DNA of 64,000 nt from Actinomadura luteofluorescens (GTDB taxonomy: Bacteria; Actinomycetota; Actinomycetes; Streptosporangiales; Streptosporangiaceae). The stretch covers positions 3,596,001 to 3,660,000 of the forward strand of contig NZ_JACCBA010000001.1 of assembly GCF_013409365.1 (NCBI RefSeq). The letters are read 5' to 3'. The notes beneath the pieces are model-generated. The model was not told the origin of the DNA and did not search any database. It saw nothing but the letters and a program-made list of their open reading frames with translations. Both the position numbers and the translations under genes were made by a program. This document shows, one piece after another, positions 8,423 through 16,754 of the stretch (its first letter is position 1; each line of letters starts with the position of its first letter).

Positions 8423-9045
8423 AGATCCTGCAGACCGCGACCATGCTGGCCGCCCTCATCTCCACCGGGCTCATGGCCGGGCTGTTCACCGGCTTCGCCT
8501 ACGCCGTCATGCCCGGCCTGAACCGATCCTCCGACCGAACGCTCATCGAGGCCATGCAGGGCATCAACAAGGCGATCCTCAACCCCGCTTTCATGCTGCC
8601 CTTCATGGGATCCATCCCCCTGATCGCGCTGGCGGTGTTCCTGGCCTGGCGCGGCCACGGCCGGCCGGCCATGCCCTGGCTCATCGCCGCGCTCGCGCTC
8701 TATCTGATCGCCTTCATGGTCACCACCGGAGTCAACGTCCCCCTCAACGACCAGCTCGCCAAGGCCGGTGACCCCCAGCACATCGACCACCTGGCCACCG
8801 TGCGCGACCAATTCGAGAACAAGTGGGTCATCGGGAACACCGTCCGAGCGCTCCTGCACACCGCCGCGTTCGCCTGCCTGGCCTGGGCCCTGGTCGTGTT
8901 CGGCGCACACCGCCTCAACGAGGGCAGCGGCACGACCGGGTCAGCGGTGCCTTCGACGCACAACAACGGCGCGGCAACCATCCCTGCCGCCCCCCACCAC
9001 CCGCGCCCCGTCCACCATGGTGCGCACCACACCCTCCATCGCTGA
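8419..9045 (+). CDS. DUF1772 (anthrone-oxygenase-like) membrane protein
   Basis: A 208-residue protein with four hydrophobic helices (about residues 6-30, 58-80, 85-105 and 148-166). It shows the DUF1772 signature GLFTGFAYAVMPGLNR near the start and VNVPLNDQLAKAG followed by RDQFENKWVIGNTVRALLH in the second half. The family includes fungal anthrone oxygenases and many uncharacterised bacterial proteins. The last 40 residues are His/Pro-rich and low in complexity. The ATGA overlap with the NmrA gene shows a two-gene operon, so it may work with that reductase on a small aromatic or quinone. A strong hairpin follows. Confidence 0.8.
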   Translation: MKILQTATMLAALISTGLMAGLFTGFAYAVMPGLNRSSDRTLIEAMQGINKAILNPAFMLPFMGSIPLIALAVFLAWRGHGRPAMPWLIAALALYLIAFMVTTGVNVPLNDQLAKAGDPQHIDHLATVRDQFENKWVIGNTVRALLHTAAFACLAWALVVFGAHRLNEGSGTTGSAVPSTHNNGAATIPAAPHHPRPVHHGAHHTLHR

Positions 9046-9086
9046 TTCCGCTCACCCGCACCTGCACCGCCTCGCCGCTCACTCCG

Positions 9087-9115
9087 CCGGCACGGGCCCG
9101 CCGGGCCCGTGCCGG
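9087..9115 (+). terminator. Hairpin terminator after the DUF1772 gene
   Basis: A perfect 13-base inverted repeat (CCGGCACGGGCCC / GGGCCCGTGCCGG) with a GCC loop. A third partial copy follows to 9127, allowing an alternative stem. There is no U-tract, as is usual in high-GC actinomycetes. Confidence 0.65.
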
Positions 9116-9628
9116 CGGGCCCGTGCCGCAACCGCGGGCTCGTCCGGGGCGTCGCCGCCGGCCGCGAGCAGAGGAAGGGCAGTCGCCCCCGCGCCCGCGG
9201 GGGAGGTTCGATGGTCGGCCCAGCCAGTGACTCCGTCGGCTCGCGGGCACGCCCCGGGCTGTCAACGGCCACCTCTGCGAGCGCCACGGGGCCATATCTA
9301 CCGCCCCTGGGGGCCTGTCCCCTCTCGCGACCTGCCCACGCACGGCGGTAGTGGCAGGGCACGGCCCCCGCTACTGGCGACGTGAAGAGGAGTCATTTTG
9401 GAGAGGGAGACGATCCGCTGGCGCAGTTAAGACGGGCACTGACAGCCTAAAGCTGAGCCATTTCTCCCACTACTGATTACGCGGAAATGATGCCCAGTTT
9501 CCTCTTCAAGACCCGAGTCGATGCCGCACTTCGCCGCCACCACTAGGCGATTGCCGACCTAAGAGGCGCCATCGAACAACCGCCGGAAGTGCAGGGGGCC
9601 GCAGGGCGATGGCGCCTGGGACAGAGCG
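9116..9628. other. Gene-poor scarred stretch
   Basis: No supportable gene. It contains one CRISPR-repeat-like palindrome (9182-9210). The segment 9420-9545 is less GC-rich than its surroundings and holds only very short open frames. Together with the pseudogene that follows, it looks like accumulated debris. Confidence 0.45.
9182..9210. repeat. Solitary GC palindrome resembling a type I-E CRISPR repeat
   Basis: A 29-base unit starting GTCG, holding the perfect stem CCCCCGCG-CC-CGCGGGGG, and ending AGGTTCG. Its size, stem and end resemble actinobacterial type I-E repeats, but there is a single copy, no spacers and no cas gene. Confidence 0.3.
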
Positions 9629-9733
9629 TCACCTTTCTTGGCGACGCCTGGCGGTGTACTTGAAGAAGACCGTTCCTGCCGAGAAGATGACGGCGACCGC
9701 TCCGATCAGGATGAGGATCTGGACGAACGCCGA
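9629..9733 (-). CDS. Possible small single-TM protein (doubtful)
   Basis: The frame encodes a convincing membrane helix, VQILILIGAVAVIFSAGTVF, followed by the basic tail KYTARRRQER and a stop. No in-frame start sits at the right place: the ATG behind AGAAAGGAA at about 9746 is in another frame, so one base shift would be needed to join them. It may be a small membrane protein with a frameshift, or debris. No family is recognised. Confidence 0.25.
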   Translation of the reverse strand, partial: SAFVQILILIGAVAVIFSAGTVFFKYTARRRQER

Positions 9734-9837
9734 CGCTGCATGGCATGGGGGTTCCTTTCTCCGCGGAGCGGCTGGGGGTCGGCCGTCGGGCGCCGCCCCG
9801 AAGGGAGACCTTCCCGCTGGGCCGTGACGGACGCCTG

Positions 9838-10033
9838 ATCTCGGGACGAGGGCGGCGGCCCGGACGGGTTCGGTCGCCACGATGACGGCATCGGCCCCGA
9901 ACGTCTCTTCGTCGGCGGTCCGCAACCCCTCAGCGGTGACAGCTCGCACGGCGGTCGCCAGTGACAGGGCTCCGTCCGGCAGCCGGGCCGCAAGGTGCTC
10001 CGGTATCCGCCCCATGCCGAGCGGCGCTGTTCA
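9838..10033 (-). pseudogene. Internal fragment of an FAD amine-oxidase-type gene
   Basis: The frame reads APLGMGRIPEHLAARL... then ADAVIVATEPVRAAALVP. It aligns over about 65 residues, without gaps, with an internal part of the intact oxidoreductase at 26479-27696 (PALGMGRMAEQLAARL..., ADAVIVATDPAQAAALVP); roughly three quarters of residues are identical. No FAD-binding N-terminus or C-terminus is present, and an in-frame stop precedes it. It is a relic of a paralogue or of an old duplication. Confidence 0.8.
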
Positions 10034-10474
10034 CGCGTGACCGAGCAGTCAGCCGGTGATCTCCAGATCGGCCAGGTCAGAGCGAGGTCGGCCGATTGGA
10101 CGCACAGCACCGCGCAGTCGATCAACTCGTGAAGGGAGGCCGTTGTCGCCCTGGAGCGGACGCGCGGTTCTTGGGGAGACTTGTGGGGCTCGACATCTAG
10201 GCGTTGGCGTTCCTGCACCGGATCCCGCCGGTCTCCCTCCACGCCCAGCGCCCGCCCGGTCACGCCGCCGTCTCTACGGTCGCCACGCCGGCGCGGACCA
10301 TGGTGCGCTCGCTCTGCCAACAGGTCGACATCCGTCACAAAAGTGGACTTATGGGGACAAATACCCCTAATCAGGGGCACTGATCCTGGCAATCTCGGCA
10401 ATCCGCGCTTCCACCTTGGGGGGTTGTGACAGCCTAGCTACGGGTTGTGCCCACACGAGAGTCCGCATTAACCA
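10034..10474. other. Intergenic region upstream of the conservon
   Basis: About 440 bases with no gene that can be supported. The last 150 bases are relatively A/T-rich and should hold the conservon promoter, including the palindrome at 10364. Confidence 0.5.
10364..10377. promoter_or_regulatory. Palindrome upstream of the conservon
   Basis: CCCCT-AATC-AGGGG, embedded in ATACCCCTAATCAGGGGCA, about 100 bases before the first conservon gene. The spacing and TACCC-type arms resemble sites of NarL/LuxR-type response regulators. Inference from shape only. Confidence 0.35.
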
Positions 10475-12262
10475 ATGTCGCGAACTGCTGTCGACGCACC
10501 GAGGATGCCGATGCCTGATTTCTTCCAATCCACCACCGGTGCCGAGCAACAGAATGTCCGGCGAGCCCGCAGGTCAGTAGCCCATGGTACGCATCGACAG
10601 AACAAAATACGAGCGCTTCACCTGTCCATTTCCGTGCTCCCCGCGGTGATTGTGGGTTTTCTCGGGTTGGCCGCCGTGGCGGTCGTGTACGACGGCACCG
10701 ACGTGACCCAGGGTGCGCGGCTGGTGCTGATCATGGCGACCGCCGGGGCGGTGATCACCCTCGGAGCCGCCTTCGTGGCGGCGGACTCGGCGACCCGCCA
10801 GATGCAGCGGCGGCTCTCCGAGTCGGCCCTCCAGGGTCAGGAGAACATGCAGCGGCGGCTCGGCGAGCTCGGATTCCTGATCCTTGAGGGGCGGCGGGAC
10901 CTGCAGCGGCTGGCCGAGGGGCTCCGCGCCGGCGGGACGGCCGCCCCGATCAGCGAGGACTTCCCGCCCCCCGTCAACGCCGACTCCTATCTGCAGCTCG
11001 TGCACGAGCTGCGGAAGGCGCAGAGCGCGGCCTGGAACGCCGTGGTCGGCGCCGCAAGCCGCGATGCGGCCGGTGAAAGCAGTCACCGGGTCGCGGTCTT
11101 CGTCAACCTGGCCCGGCGGATGCAGTCGCTGTCGCATCGGGCCATCCAGGGTCTCGACGAGCTGGAGAACCAGGTCGAGGATCCAGACCTTCTCAAGGGG
11201 TTGTTCAGGGTCGACCACCTCAGCACCCGCATGCGTCGCCAGGCTGAGAGCCTCGCCGTGATCGGCGGAGCTGCTTCGCGCCGCCGGTGGACCAAGCCTG
11301 TGACGGTGTACGAGGTGCTGCGCTCGGCCATCGCCGAGGTGGAGCACTACAACCGAGTCAAGGTGGTGCCTCCGGTCGAGGGGAGCCTGGACGGTGGCGC
11401 GGTCGCGGACGTCGTCCATCTGCTGGCCGAGCTCATCGAGAACGCCACCAAGTTCTCGCCGCCGCAAACGCAGGTGCTCATTCGCTTCGAGAGAGTTGCC
11501 GCGGGCATGGCCGTCGAGGTCGAGGACCGCGGGCTGGGCATCCCGCGAGAAGACCAGCGGCGGTTGAACGAGCTGCTCGCCGATCCCGATCGGGCCGACA
11601 CTGAGGAACTGCTGAAGGACGGGCGGATCGGACTGCTGGTGGTATCCGCGCTCGCTCGCCGCCACAAGGTCCGCGTCCAGCTCCAGGGCAATGTCTACGG
11701 CGGCACCCAGGCCATCGTCGTCGTTCCGCAGGAACTGGACGGCCGCGAAGCGGAGGAGGCGGAGGAGGCGGAGGAGGCGGAGGCGAGGCCCCCGGCGGAA
11801 CCGGTGGCCGCCGGGGCACGACCCGACGCGAGCCTCTCGTCCCCACTGCCGGCGCGCGTTTCCGGCTCCAGGCAGGGCGTCGAGACCCGTCAGAGTCTGC
11901 CGCTGGACGAACGTGATCCGCTCGGCGCCTCCCTGTCGGTGCCCTCGGCGGCTGAGGATTCCCGGCACCGGCTCCCTCCCCTGCCCGCGTCCGGCGCCCC
12001 GGCGGCCATGACGGGCCCCGGAACCGCGCCGGACTCCGGAACGGGGCCGGGCTTTCCGGGCGGCGCCGGCGAGCGGCCGCCATTGCCGCAACGCCAGGCC
12101 CAGACCAGCCTGGTGCCCGAACTGCTCAATGCGCCCGCTCCCCAGCGGGATGATCAAGAAGTCGAATACAATCCCGGTTTCATGGCCGCTTTCAAGAAGG
12201 GTCTGCACAGCGGCGCCCAGGAATACAACGACTCCGCCGATGACCCCGACAATGCGAACTGA
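10475..12262 (+). CDS. cvnA: Conservon sensor-kinase-like ATPase (CvnA type)
   Basis: The 595-residue membrane protein has two TM helices (about residues 47-70 and 80-103) and a signalling coiled-coil/helical linker (105-250). It then has a HATPase_c domain: N box HLLAELIENATKFSPP, G1 box VEDRGLGIP and G2 box GRIGLLVVSALARRHKV. The tail from about residue 415 is low-complexity and rich in Glu, Ala and Pro. No standard phospho-acceptor H-box is obvious; SLSHRAIQ is the nearest. In Streptomyces conservons this protein is the receptor of a membrane complex with the roadblock, DUF742 and GTPase proteins encoded next. It is first of five genes on one strand. ATG 10475 is the outermost start; an ATG at 10505 also has a GAGG in front. 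Confidence 0.9.
   Translation: MSRTAVDAPRMPMPDFFQSTTGAEQQNVRRARRSVAHGTHRQNKIRALHLSISVLPAVIVGFLGLAAVAVVYDGTDVTQGARLVLIMATAGAVITLGAAFVAADSATRQMQRRLSESALQGQENMQRRLGELGFLILEGRRDLQRLAEGLRAGGTAAPISEDFPPPVNADSYLQLVHELRKAQSAAWNAVVGAASRDAAGESSHRVAVFVNLARRMQSLSHRAIQGLDELENQVEDPDLLKGLFRVDHLSTRMRRQAESLAVIGGAASRRRWTKPVTVYEVLRSAIAEVEHYNRVKVVPPVEGSLDGGAVADVVHLLAELIENATKFSPPQTQVLIRFERVAAGMAVEVEDRGLGIPREDQRRLNELLADPDRADTEELLKDGRIGLLVVSALARRHKVRVQLQGNVYGGTQAIVVVPQELDGREAEEAEEAEEAEARPPAEPVAAGARPDASLSSPLPARVSGSRQGVETRQSLPLDERDPLGASLSVPSAAEDSRHRLPPLPASGAPAAMTGPGTAPDSGTGPGFPGGAGERPPLPQRQAQTSLVPELLNAPAPQRDDQEVEYNPGFMAAFKKGLHSGAQEYNDSADDPDNAN
11750..11785 (+). repeat. Tandem 9-base repeat inside cvnA
   Basis: Four head-to-tail copies of GCGGAGGAG (the last is GCGGAGGCG) encode an Ala-Glu-Glu ladder at the junction of the ATPase domain and the proline-rich tail. 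Length changes here would be in frame. Confidence 0.85.
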
Positions 12263-12289
12263 CGATAAGTACACGACAAGGAGTTTCCG

Positions 12290-12724
12290 TTGAGTGTTGC
12301 CTCCCCGAACCAGGGTCGAGATCTTGCTTGGCTGTTGCGGGGGCTCGGCGAACAGGTTCCGGTCATTCGCGGCAGCGTGCTGCTGTCGTCCGACGGAATG
12401 ATGAAAGCCGCCGACGGCTTTGACCGCGCCAGCGCAGAACATCTCGCCGCGCTCGCCTCGGGGCTTTTCTCCATAGCGCGTAGTGCCGGAACGAAGTTCG
12501 ACGACAGCAATGAGGTGCGGCAGGTCGTCACGGAACTGAAGTCCAGCCAGTTGTACATCTCCTGGGCCGGCTACAACTCCGTGCTCGCGGTGCTCGCCCG
12601 GGCGGAGGCCGACCCGGCCGTCGTGGGTTTTGAGATGGCCCGGCTGATCAAGGCCGTCCGCCCCTTCCTGGACACCGCGGCACGGTCGACGGCCGCGACG
12701 AGCGACAGAAGCCGCGCGTTTTGA
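12290..12724 (+). CDS. cvnB: Roadblock/LC7 domain protein (CvnB type)
   Basis: The 144-residue protein is one Roadblock/LC7 domain: DLAWLLRGLGEQVPVIRGSVLLSSDGMMKAADG at the N-terminus, then a long helix, the strand QLYISWAGYNSVLAVLARAEADPAVVGFEM and a final helix. Roadblock proteins bind and modulate small Ras-like GTPases; here the partner is the GTPase encoded two genes downstream. TTG start with AAGGAG seven bases before. Its stop overlaps the next start by four bases (TTGA), implying translational coupling. Confidence 0.92.
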   Translation: MSVASPNQGRDLAWLLRGLGEQVPVIRGSVLLSSDGMMKAADGFDRASAEHLAALASGLFSIARSAGTKFDDSNEVRQVVTELKSSQLYISWAGYNSVLAVLARAEADPAVVGFEMARLIKAVRPFLDTAARSTAATSDRSRAF

Positions 12725-13086
12725 CGACCGGCGACGATGAGCTCTGGCTCGACGAAGCCGCCGGGCTGCTGGTACGCCCGTACGCGGTGACGGCCGGCCG
12801 CACCCACCCGACCGTCGACCTGGACATGCTGTCCCTGGTGGTGGCGGCCGACGGGCATCCCCCGGTCATGGATCCAGAGCATGCCAAAGCGCTTGAGCTG
12901 TGCCGCAAGCCGACCCCGGTCGCCGAGGTCGCGGCGCATCTGCGGCTTCCCGTGGTGGTCACCAAAGTCCTCATCTCCGATCTGGTGGACAGCCAGGTGA
13001 TGACCGCACACGCGCCGCGGACCGCGGCCGATCCCACCGACCGAGCCCTTTTGGAGAAACTGCTCGATGGCCTACAACGAGTCTGA
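12721..13086 (+). CDS. cvnC: DUF742 protein (CvnC type)
   Basis: A 121-residue DUF742 protein: LLVRPYAVTAGRTHPTVDLDMLSLV is the family signature, and the second half (ALELCRKPTPVAEVAAHLRLPVVVTKVLISDLVDSQVM) reads as a winged helix-turn-helix. In conservons this component joins the membrane complex. It overlaps cvnB by four bases and cvnD by 20, so the three are tightly coupled. Confidence 0.92.
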   Translation: MTTGDDELWLDEAAGLLVRPYAVTAGRTHPTVDLDMLSLVVAADGHPPVMDPEHAKALELCRKPTPVAEVAAHLRLPVVVTKVLISDLVDSQVMTAHAPRTAADPTDRALLEKLLDGLQRV

Positions 13087-13648
13087 GGCGCTCCCTACTC
13101 AGGTCAAGATCCTCATAGCGGGCGGTTTCGGTGTGGGGAAGACGACGTTCGTCGGCGCGGTGAGCGAGATCGAGCCGCTGAGCACCGAGGAGCTCATCAC
13201 CTCGGCCAGCGTCGGCATCGACGATCTCGGCGGGGTCGAGCACAAGACCACCACCACCGTGGCGCTCGATTTCGGCAGGATCACGATCGAACAGCACGGG
13301 ATCGTCCTCTATCTGTTCGGGACACCGGGGCAGCGACGGTTCTGGTTCATGTGGGACGAGCTGAGCGCCGGAGCGTTGGGCGCCATCGTGCTCGCCGACA
13401 CCCGCCGCCTGGAGGACTGCTTCGAGGCGGTCGACTTCTTCGAGAGCCGGGGGACCCGGTTCCTCGTCGCGGTCAACGAGTTCGACAGCGCGTTCCGCTA
13501 CGGATCCGAAGAACTGCGGGCCGCTCTCAAACTCGACCCGCGCGTACCGATCGTGCTGTGCGACGCACGGGACCACACCTCCGCCATTTCCGCGCTGCGG
13601 GCCCTGATCCGGCATCTCCTCACAGGCGCCCCCGCAGTCCCTGCCTGA
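13067..13648 (+). CDS. cvnD: Conservon Ras-like GTPase (CvnD type)
   Basis: A 193-residue P-loop GTPase. G1 is GGFGVGKTTFVG, G3 is LFGTPGQRRFWFMW (the DxxG Asp is replaced, as in this family), and G4 is VNEFD instead of NKxD, with CDARD near the G5 position. This is the MglA/CvnD branch that cycles GTP/GDP under control of roadblock partners. The start lies inside the 3' end of cvnC. A 113-base gap separates it from the GAF gene. Confidence 0.92.
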   Translation: MAYNESEALPTQVKILIAGGFGVGKTTFVGAVSEIEPLSTEELITSASVGIDDLGGVEHKTTTTVALDFGRITIEQHGIVLYLFGTPGQRRFWFMWDELSAGALGAIVLADTRRLEDCFEAVDFFESRGTRFLVAVNEFDSAFRYGSEELRAALKLDPRVPIVLCDARDHTSAISALRALIRHLLTGAPAVPA

Positions 13649-13761
13649 CAGAACTCCAACACATGGAGAACGCTCAATTCGGTCCCGCCGCTTCGTTCTC
13701 GGCCCGAAATCCGCTAAATCAGCGTGCCCATCTTCGCAGTCGGTCATAAATGGAGGCCTCC

Positions 13762-14346
13762 GTGACATATTCATCCAATGACCAGGCCGGGGCGTTCTCG
13801 GCCCGTCCCTTGATGCCGCCCGATCGTGAAGCGGCCCAGCGCGTGAAGCGCCTCCGGGAACTCGGCCTGGGACAGGCACGGGAGGGCGAATTCGATGAGT
13901 TCGCCCGCAGAGTCGCGATGGAAGCGCAGGAGCTCGTCGGGCTTCCCGGCACACCGGTGGCCTTCGTGAACCTCGTCGGCGACGATCAGTTCATCTGCGG
14001 TGTCTACACGCCACCGGCCGCCGCCGAACTCGTGGGTGGTGTCCTCGGGGCGCGAGTGCCCCTCGACGCCGGCTACTGCCCGCATGTCGTCGTCCGGCGC
14101 AAGGCCCTGATCCTGGACGATGTCCTTGACTACCCGCGTTTCGCGGGCAATCCGATCGTCGACAAGCTCATGGTGCGCAGCTACGCCGGAGCTCCGCTGA
14201 CCGACCGCACGGGCACGGTTCTCGGCACGATCTGCGTCGTGGACAGCGAACCGCGCCCGTGGGGCAGGGCCGGACTGGATCTCCTGAAGCGCCGGGCGGT
14301 CGACCTCGCGGACCTGATACACCGCCGCGAGGGCCTGCCGAGCTAG
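13762..14346 (+). CDS. GAF-domain protein, fifth gene of the conservon
   Basis: The 194-residue protein is almost wholly one GAF domain (about residues 25-190): FARRVAMEAQELVGLPGTPVAFVNLVGDDQFICGVY, GYCPHVVVRRKALILDDV, RSYAGAPLTDRTGTVLGTICVVD. GAF domains sense small ligands or redox state through a buried pocket; the Cys-Pro-His motif could bind a metal or haem, which is speculation. GTG 13762 is chosen because GGAGG sits five bases upstream, although an ATG at 13750 is in frame. Many conservons end with a cytochrome P450; here the effector slot is a sensor domain. A strong hairpin follows. Confidence 0.85.
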   Translation: MTYSSNDQAGAFSARPLMPPDREAAQRVKRLRELGLGQAREGEFDEFARRVAMEAQELVGLPGTPVAFVNLVGDDQFICGVYTPPAAAELVGGVLGARVPLDAGYCPHVVVRRKALILDDVLDYPRFAGNPIVDKLMVRSYAGAPLTDRTGTVLGTICVVDSEPRPWGRAGLDLLKRRAVDLADLIHRREGLPS

Positions 14347-14371
14347 CCGCCTGGCGGGTCCGGTGAGAGGT

Positions 14372-14412
14372 CCGGAGAACGGGCCGGGGGCGATCCCGGC
14401 GCCGCTCTCCGG
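14372..14412. terminator. Bidirectional terminator between the conservon and the acyl-CoA dehydrogenase
   Basis: Outer stem CCGGAGA/TCTCCGG encloses an inner stem GCCGGG/CCCGGC with a six-base loop. It lies between two convergent genes, so it can serve both. Confidence 0.6.
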
Positions 14413-14458
14413 GCCTACTCGGCGATGAGACCGTCAAGGCTCAAGCCGCCGCCGCGGG

Positions 14459-15925
14459 TCACGAAACCCGACTCTTCGGCCCGTAGGCGTCGAGTATTCC
14501 GGTGGCCAGCAGCCGGAATTCCGCGGCGACACCGACGATGTCATTCCTGAGGAACTCGATGGCGGGCCGGACCCGTGCCGGATCTGCGGCGGTCTCCTCA
14601 GCCCACTTCAGGACATGGGCGACCGCGATCAGGTAGGCGATCGCGCGGCCGGCGAGGACCTGCTGAGCCTGGCCCAAGCGCTGATCGAGGAACCCCAGGT
14701 CCTCCTGGAGCGCTGCGACGGCGGGCGCCGTGAGCGGCCAGTCGGCCAGGAACCCGCTGAGAGGCCGACCGGACCGCCGGGTCAGGCAGTGCGCGGTCAG
14801 CTGCTGGCTGAGCATGTCGTTGTTGCCGTCGAAGATACTGAAGACCCGTGTGTCCAGGAACGCCTGACCGGCGATGTTGGTGGGCGATCCGCAGCGGTAT
14901 CCCTCAGCGCCGGTCAGCTGCTGATAATGCTGGGCCGCGCTGATCATCCGCTCGGTCGCGACGGTTTTGAGAGCCTGCACGGCCGGAAACGCCGGAGCCA
15001 GGTCGCTCTTGAAGTCCACCGTCGTCTGCAAGTAGTGGCTGAGAGCCTCGCAGATGGTGGAGGAGGTGTCGATGGCCGCGAGCCTGTACTTCACGAACCC
15101 GATCCTGGACTGCGACTTCCGCCCGATCTGGCGGCCCTCCGCGTACGCGTGCGCCTCCCGGCTGATGCGGCGCAGGAAACCGGCCCCCGCCGCCGCCAGC
15201 AGCGCTCGCGACGCCAGGAAAACGTCCACCGAGTTCAGGCCCGTCTCCTCGGCATCGATCCGCCGGTGCCGAGGGACGGTCACATCGATATCGTTGACCC
15301 CGTAGTCCAGCAACTTCAGGCCGAGCGCCTCGTACATTTCGACGGTGCGGAACCCTTCGCTCCGCCTGACGATGAAGTAGCCGTACTCGTTACGGTGCGC
15401 GTTCTTCGCGAGGACCAGCCACCAGTCTGCGGAGGAGCTGAGCGCCTGCCAGTGCTTGCGGCCGCGGATCCGGTAGCCTCCCTCGCACTCCTCGAATGTG
15501 GTCGTCATGACGGAGAGGGCGGAGCCGGCGCCCGGCTCGGTGGCGGCGAGCCCGGCCATCAGGGGATCGCCGCCGGCGAACAGCGGCAGCATCTCCTGCT
15601 TGGCTTCTTCACCGGCCCACTTCACCACCGGTAGAAGCGCAAGTGCCGTGTTGACTATCACGTAGACGCCGAGTGCCACGTTCCATTCAGAGGCCGTCTC
15701 GACGATCCGGCACATCTCGACGCTGCTGTCTCGCCCCCCGTACTGCTTGGGCAGAGTCGGAAGCCGGACCCCGGCCCTTACAAGGAGCGCCCAACTGTCG
15801 GGCGGAAGGATCTGCTGCGGGAAGGTCGCCGAGTCGAACTTGGACGCGACCGCGTCGAAGCCGGCGATGAACTCGTCCGTCGACAGAGCCAGCAGATGAT
15901 TCGTCGGCAGTACATCATTCGTCAT
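14459..15925 (-). CDS. Acyl-CoA dehydrogenase family protein
   Basis: A 488-residue flavoprotein. It shows the ACAD fold in order: the N-terminal helical domain (SWALLVRAGVRLPTLPKQYGG), the central beta domain with MAGLAATEPGAGSALSVMTTT and GYRIRGRKHWQALSSSADWWLVLAK (substrate/FAD-binding signature), and the C-terminal helical domain (SRIGFVKYRLAAIDTSSTICEALSHYLQ, EGYRCGSPTNIAGQAFLDTRVFSIFDGNNDML). The tail from about residue 380 is longer than usual and resembles very-long-chain or aromatic-pathway members. Such enzymes desaturate acyl-CoA at C2-C3, or act on carrier-bound acids in secondary metabolism. ATG 15925 is preferred; the frame is open back to an ATG at 16099, which would add 58 unconserved residues. 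It is isolated, so its pathway is unclear. Confidence 0.85.
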   Translation of the reverse strand: MTNDVLPTNHLLALSTDEFIAGFDAVASKFDSATFPQQILPPDSWALLVRAGVRLPTLPKQYGGRDSSVEMCRIVETASEWNVALGVYVIVNTALALLPVVKWAGEEAKQEMLPLFAGGDPLMAGLAATEPGAGSALSVMTTTFEECEGGYRIRGRKHWQALSSSADWWLVLAKNAHRNEYGYFIVRRSEGFRTVEMYEALGLKLLDYGVNDIDVTVPRHRRIDAEETGLNSVDVFLASRALLAAAGAGFLRRISREAHAYAEGRQIGRKSQSRIGFVKYRLAAIDTSSTICEALSHYLQTTVDFKSDLAPAFPAVQALKTVATERMISAAQHYQQLTGAEGYRCGSPTNIAGQAFLDTRVFSIFDGNNDMLSQQLTAHCLTRRSGRPLSGFLADWPLTAPAVAALQEDLGFLDQRLGQAQQVLAGRAIAYLIAVAHVLKWAEETAADPARVRPAIEFLRNDIVGVAAEFRLLATGILDAYGPKSRVS

Positions 15926-16754
15926 GGTGTCCGCTCTCACGGGTCGTCCTGCCAGGGGCAAGGGGGGAAGCTGCCAGGATCCGGCGGTCAAGTGCGCGCC
16001 GATGTTCTTTTCATCCGCTGCGACAGGCCATGGACCACCTTCCGAATCACCGGGATCTTGGGCATATGTCATGGTCATTCGGCCGATCAGAGAGTGCAAG
16101 GAACATCATGCTTACCGCAGTGGGCGTGTTAATCATTCACCCCTGTGTGACCTGCACAGACTCGCGGATCAGCAGAGCTCGCCCTCCTCGGACCATGACC
16201 TGACCACAGCGCAATCACGAGACGTGGTTCCAGGCCGGATGCGGAGATACACCCGGACTTGAGTACCACGGCGCCATACCGCGGACGGATTCCACACTCG
16301 AACCGACCGCGGTGTTGATCAAGGTTACACGGAGCCCTTTTCGGCGCGATATGGTCCTGCGGAGTTTCAGGGGTGGACTGGCTTTGTCGAGTCCTTTATG
16401 GGGCTTCACGCAGGTGAACCAGGGGGCGTCAACGCCCCGACGAGAACTCCTGCGCGGTCGGCCCGGCCGGGACCGGCAAATCCCACAGCCTCCGGTCGCC
16501 TTCGGCGTCGCCGCGGTGCACGCCGGGTTCAGGGTCCGCTACCACACCGCCGCCGACCTGCTCGAAACCCTCTACCCCAGGCTCGGGAAGCGGGGCGGGC
16601 GGCTCGGTCAGGCGTAGCAGGGCCTCGGTGATGCTGTCGGATGCGTCGCCAGCGGCCGGCTCATTCCCGTCGCTGTAGCGGACGACGGGGGCGAACCCGT
16701 CCGGGATCCCAGGGGTGATGACGTTAGGATCCGGTCCGCACAGGCCCCGGAATC
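15926..16754. other. Gene-poor region with a transposon fragment
   Basis: About 830 bases between two minus-strand genes. It holds the istB remnant below and a small hairpin (GGGGCG-TCAA-CGCCCC, about 16423-16438). The first part (to 16099) could be an N-terminal extension of the dehydrogenase. Nothing else is recognised. Confidence 0.5.
16460..16578 (+). pseudogene. istB (IS21-type helper ATPase) fragment, frameshifted
   Basis: A Walker A segment GPAGTGKSH (from 16460) is followed, after a frame change near 16490, by AFGVAAVHAGFRVRYHTAADLLETLYP. This is the block just after the P-loop in IstB proteins of IS21-family elements. Only about 45 residues survive, and neither istA nor IS ends are visible. 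It marks a former IS21-like insertion. Confidence 0.65.
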
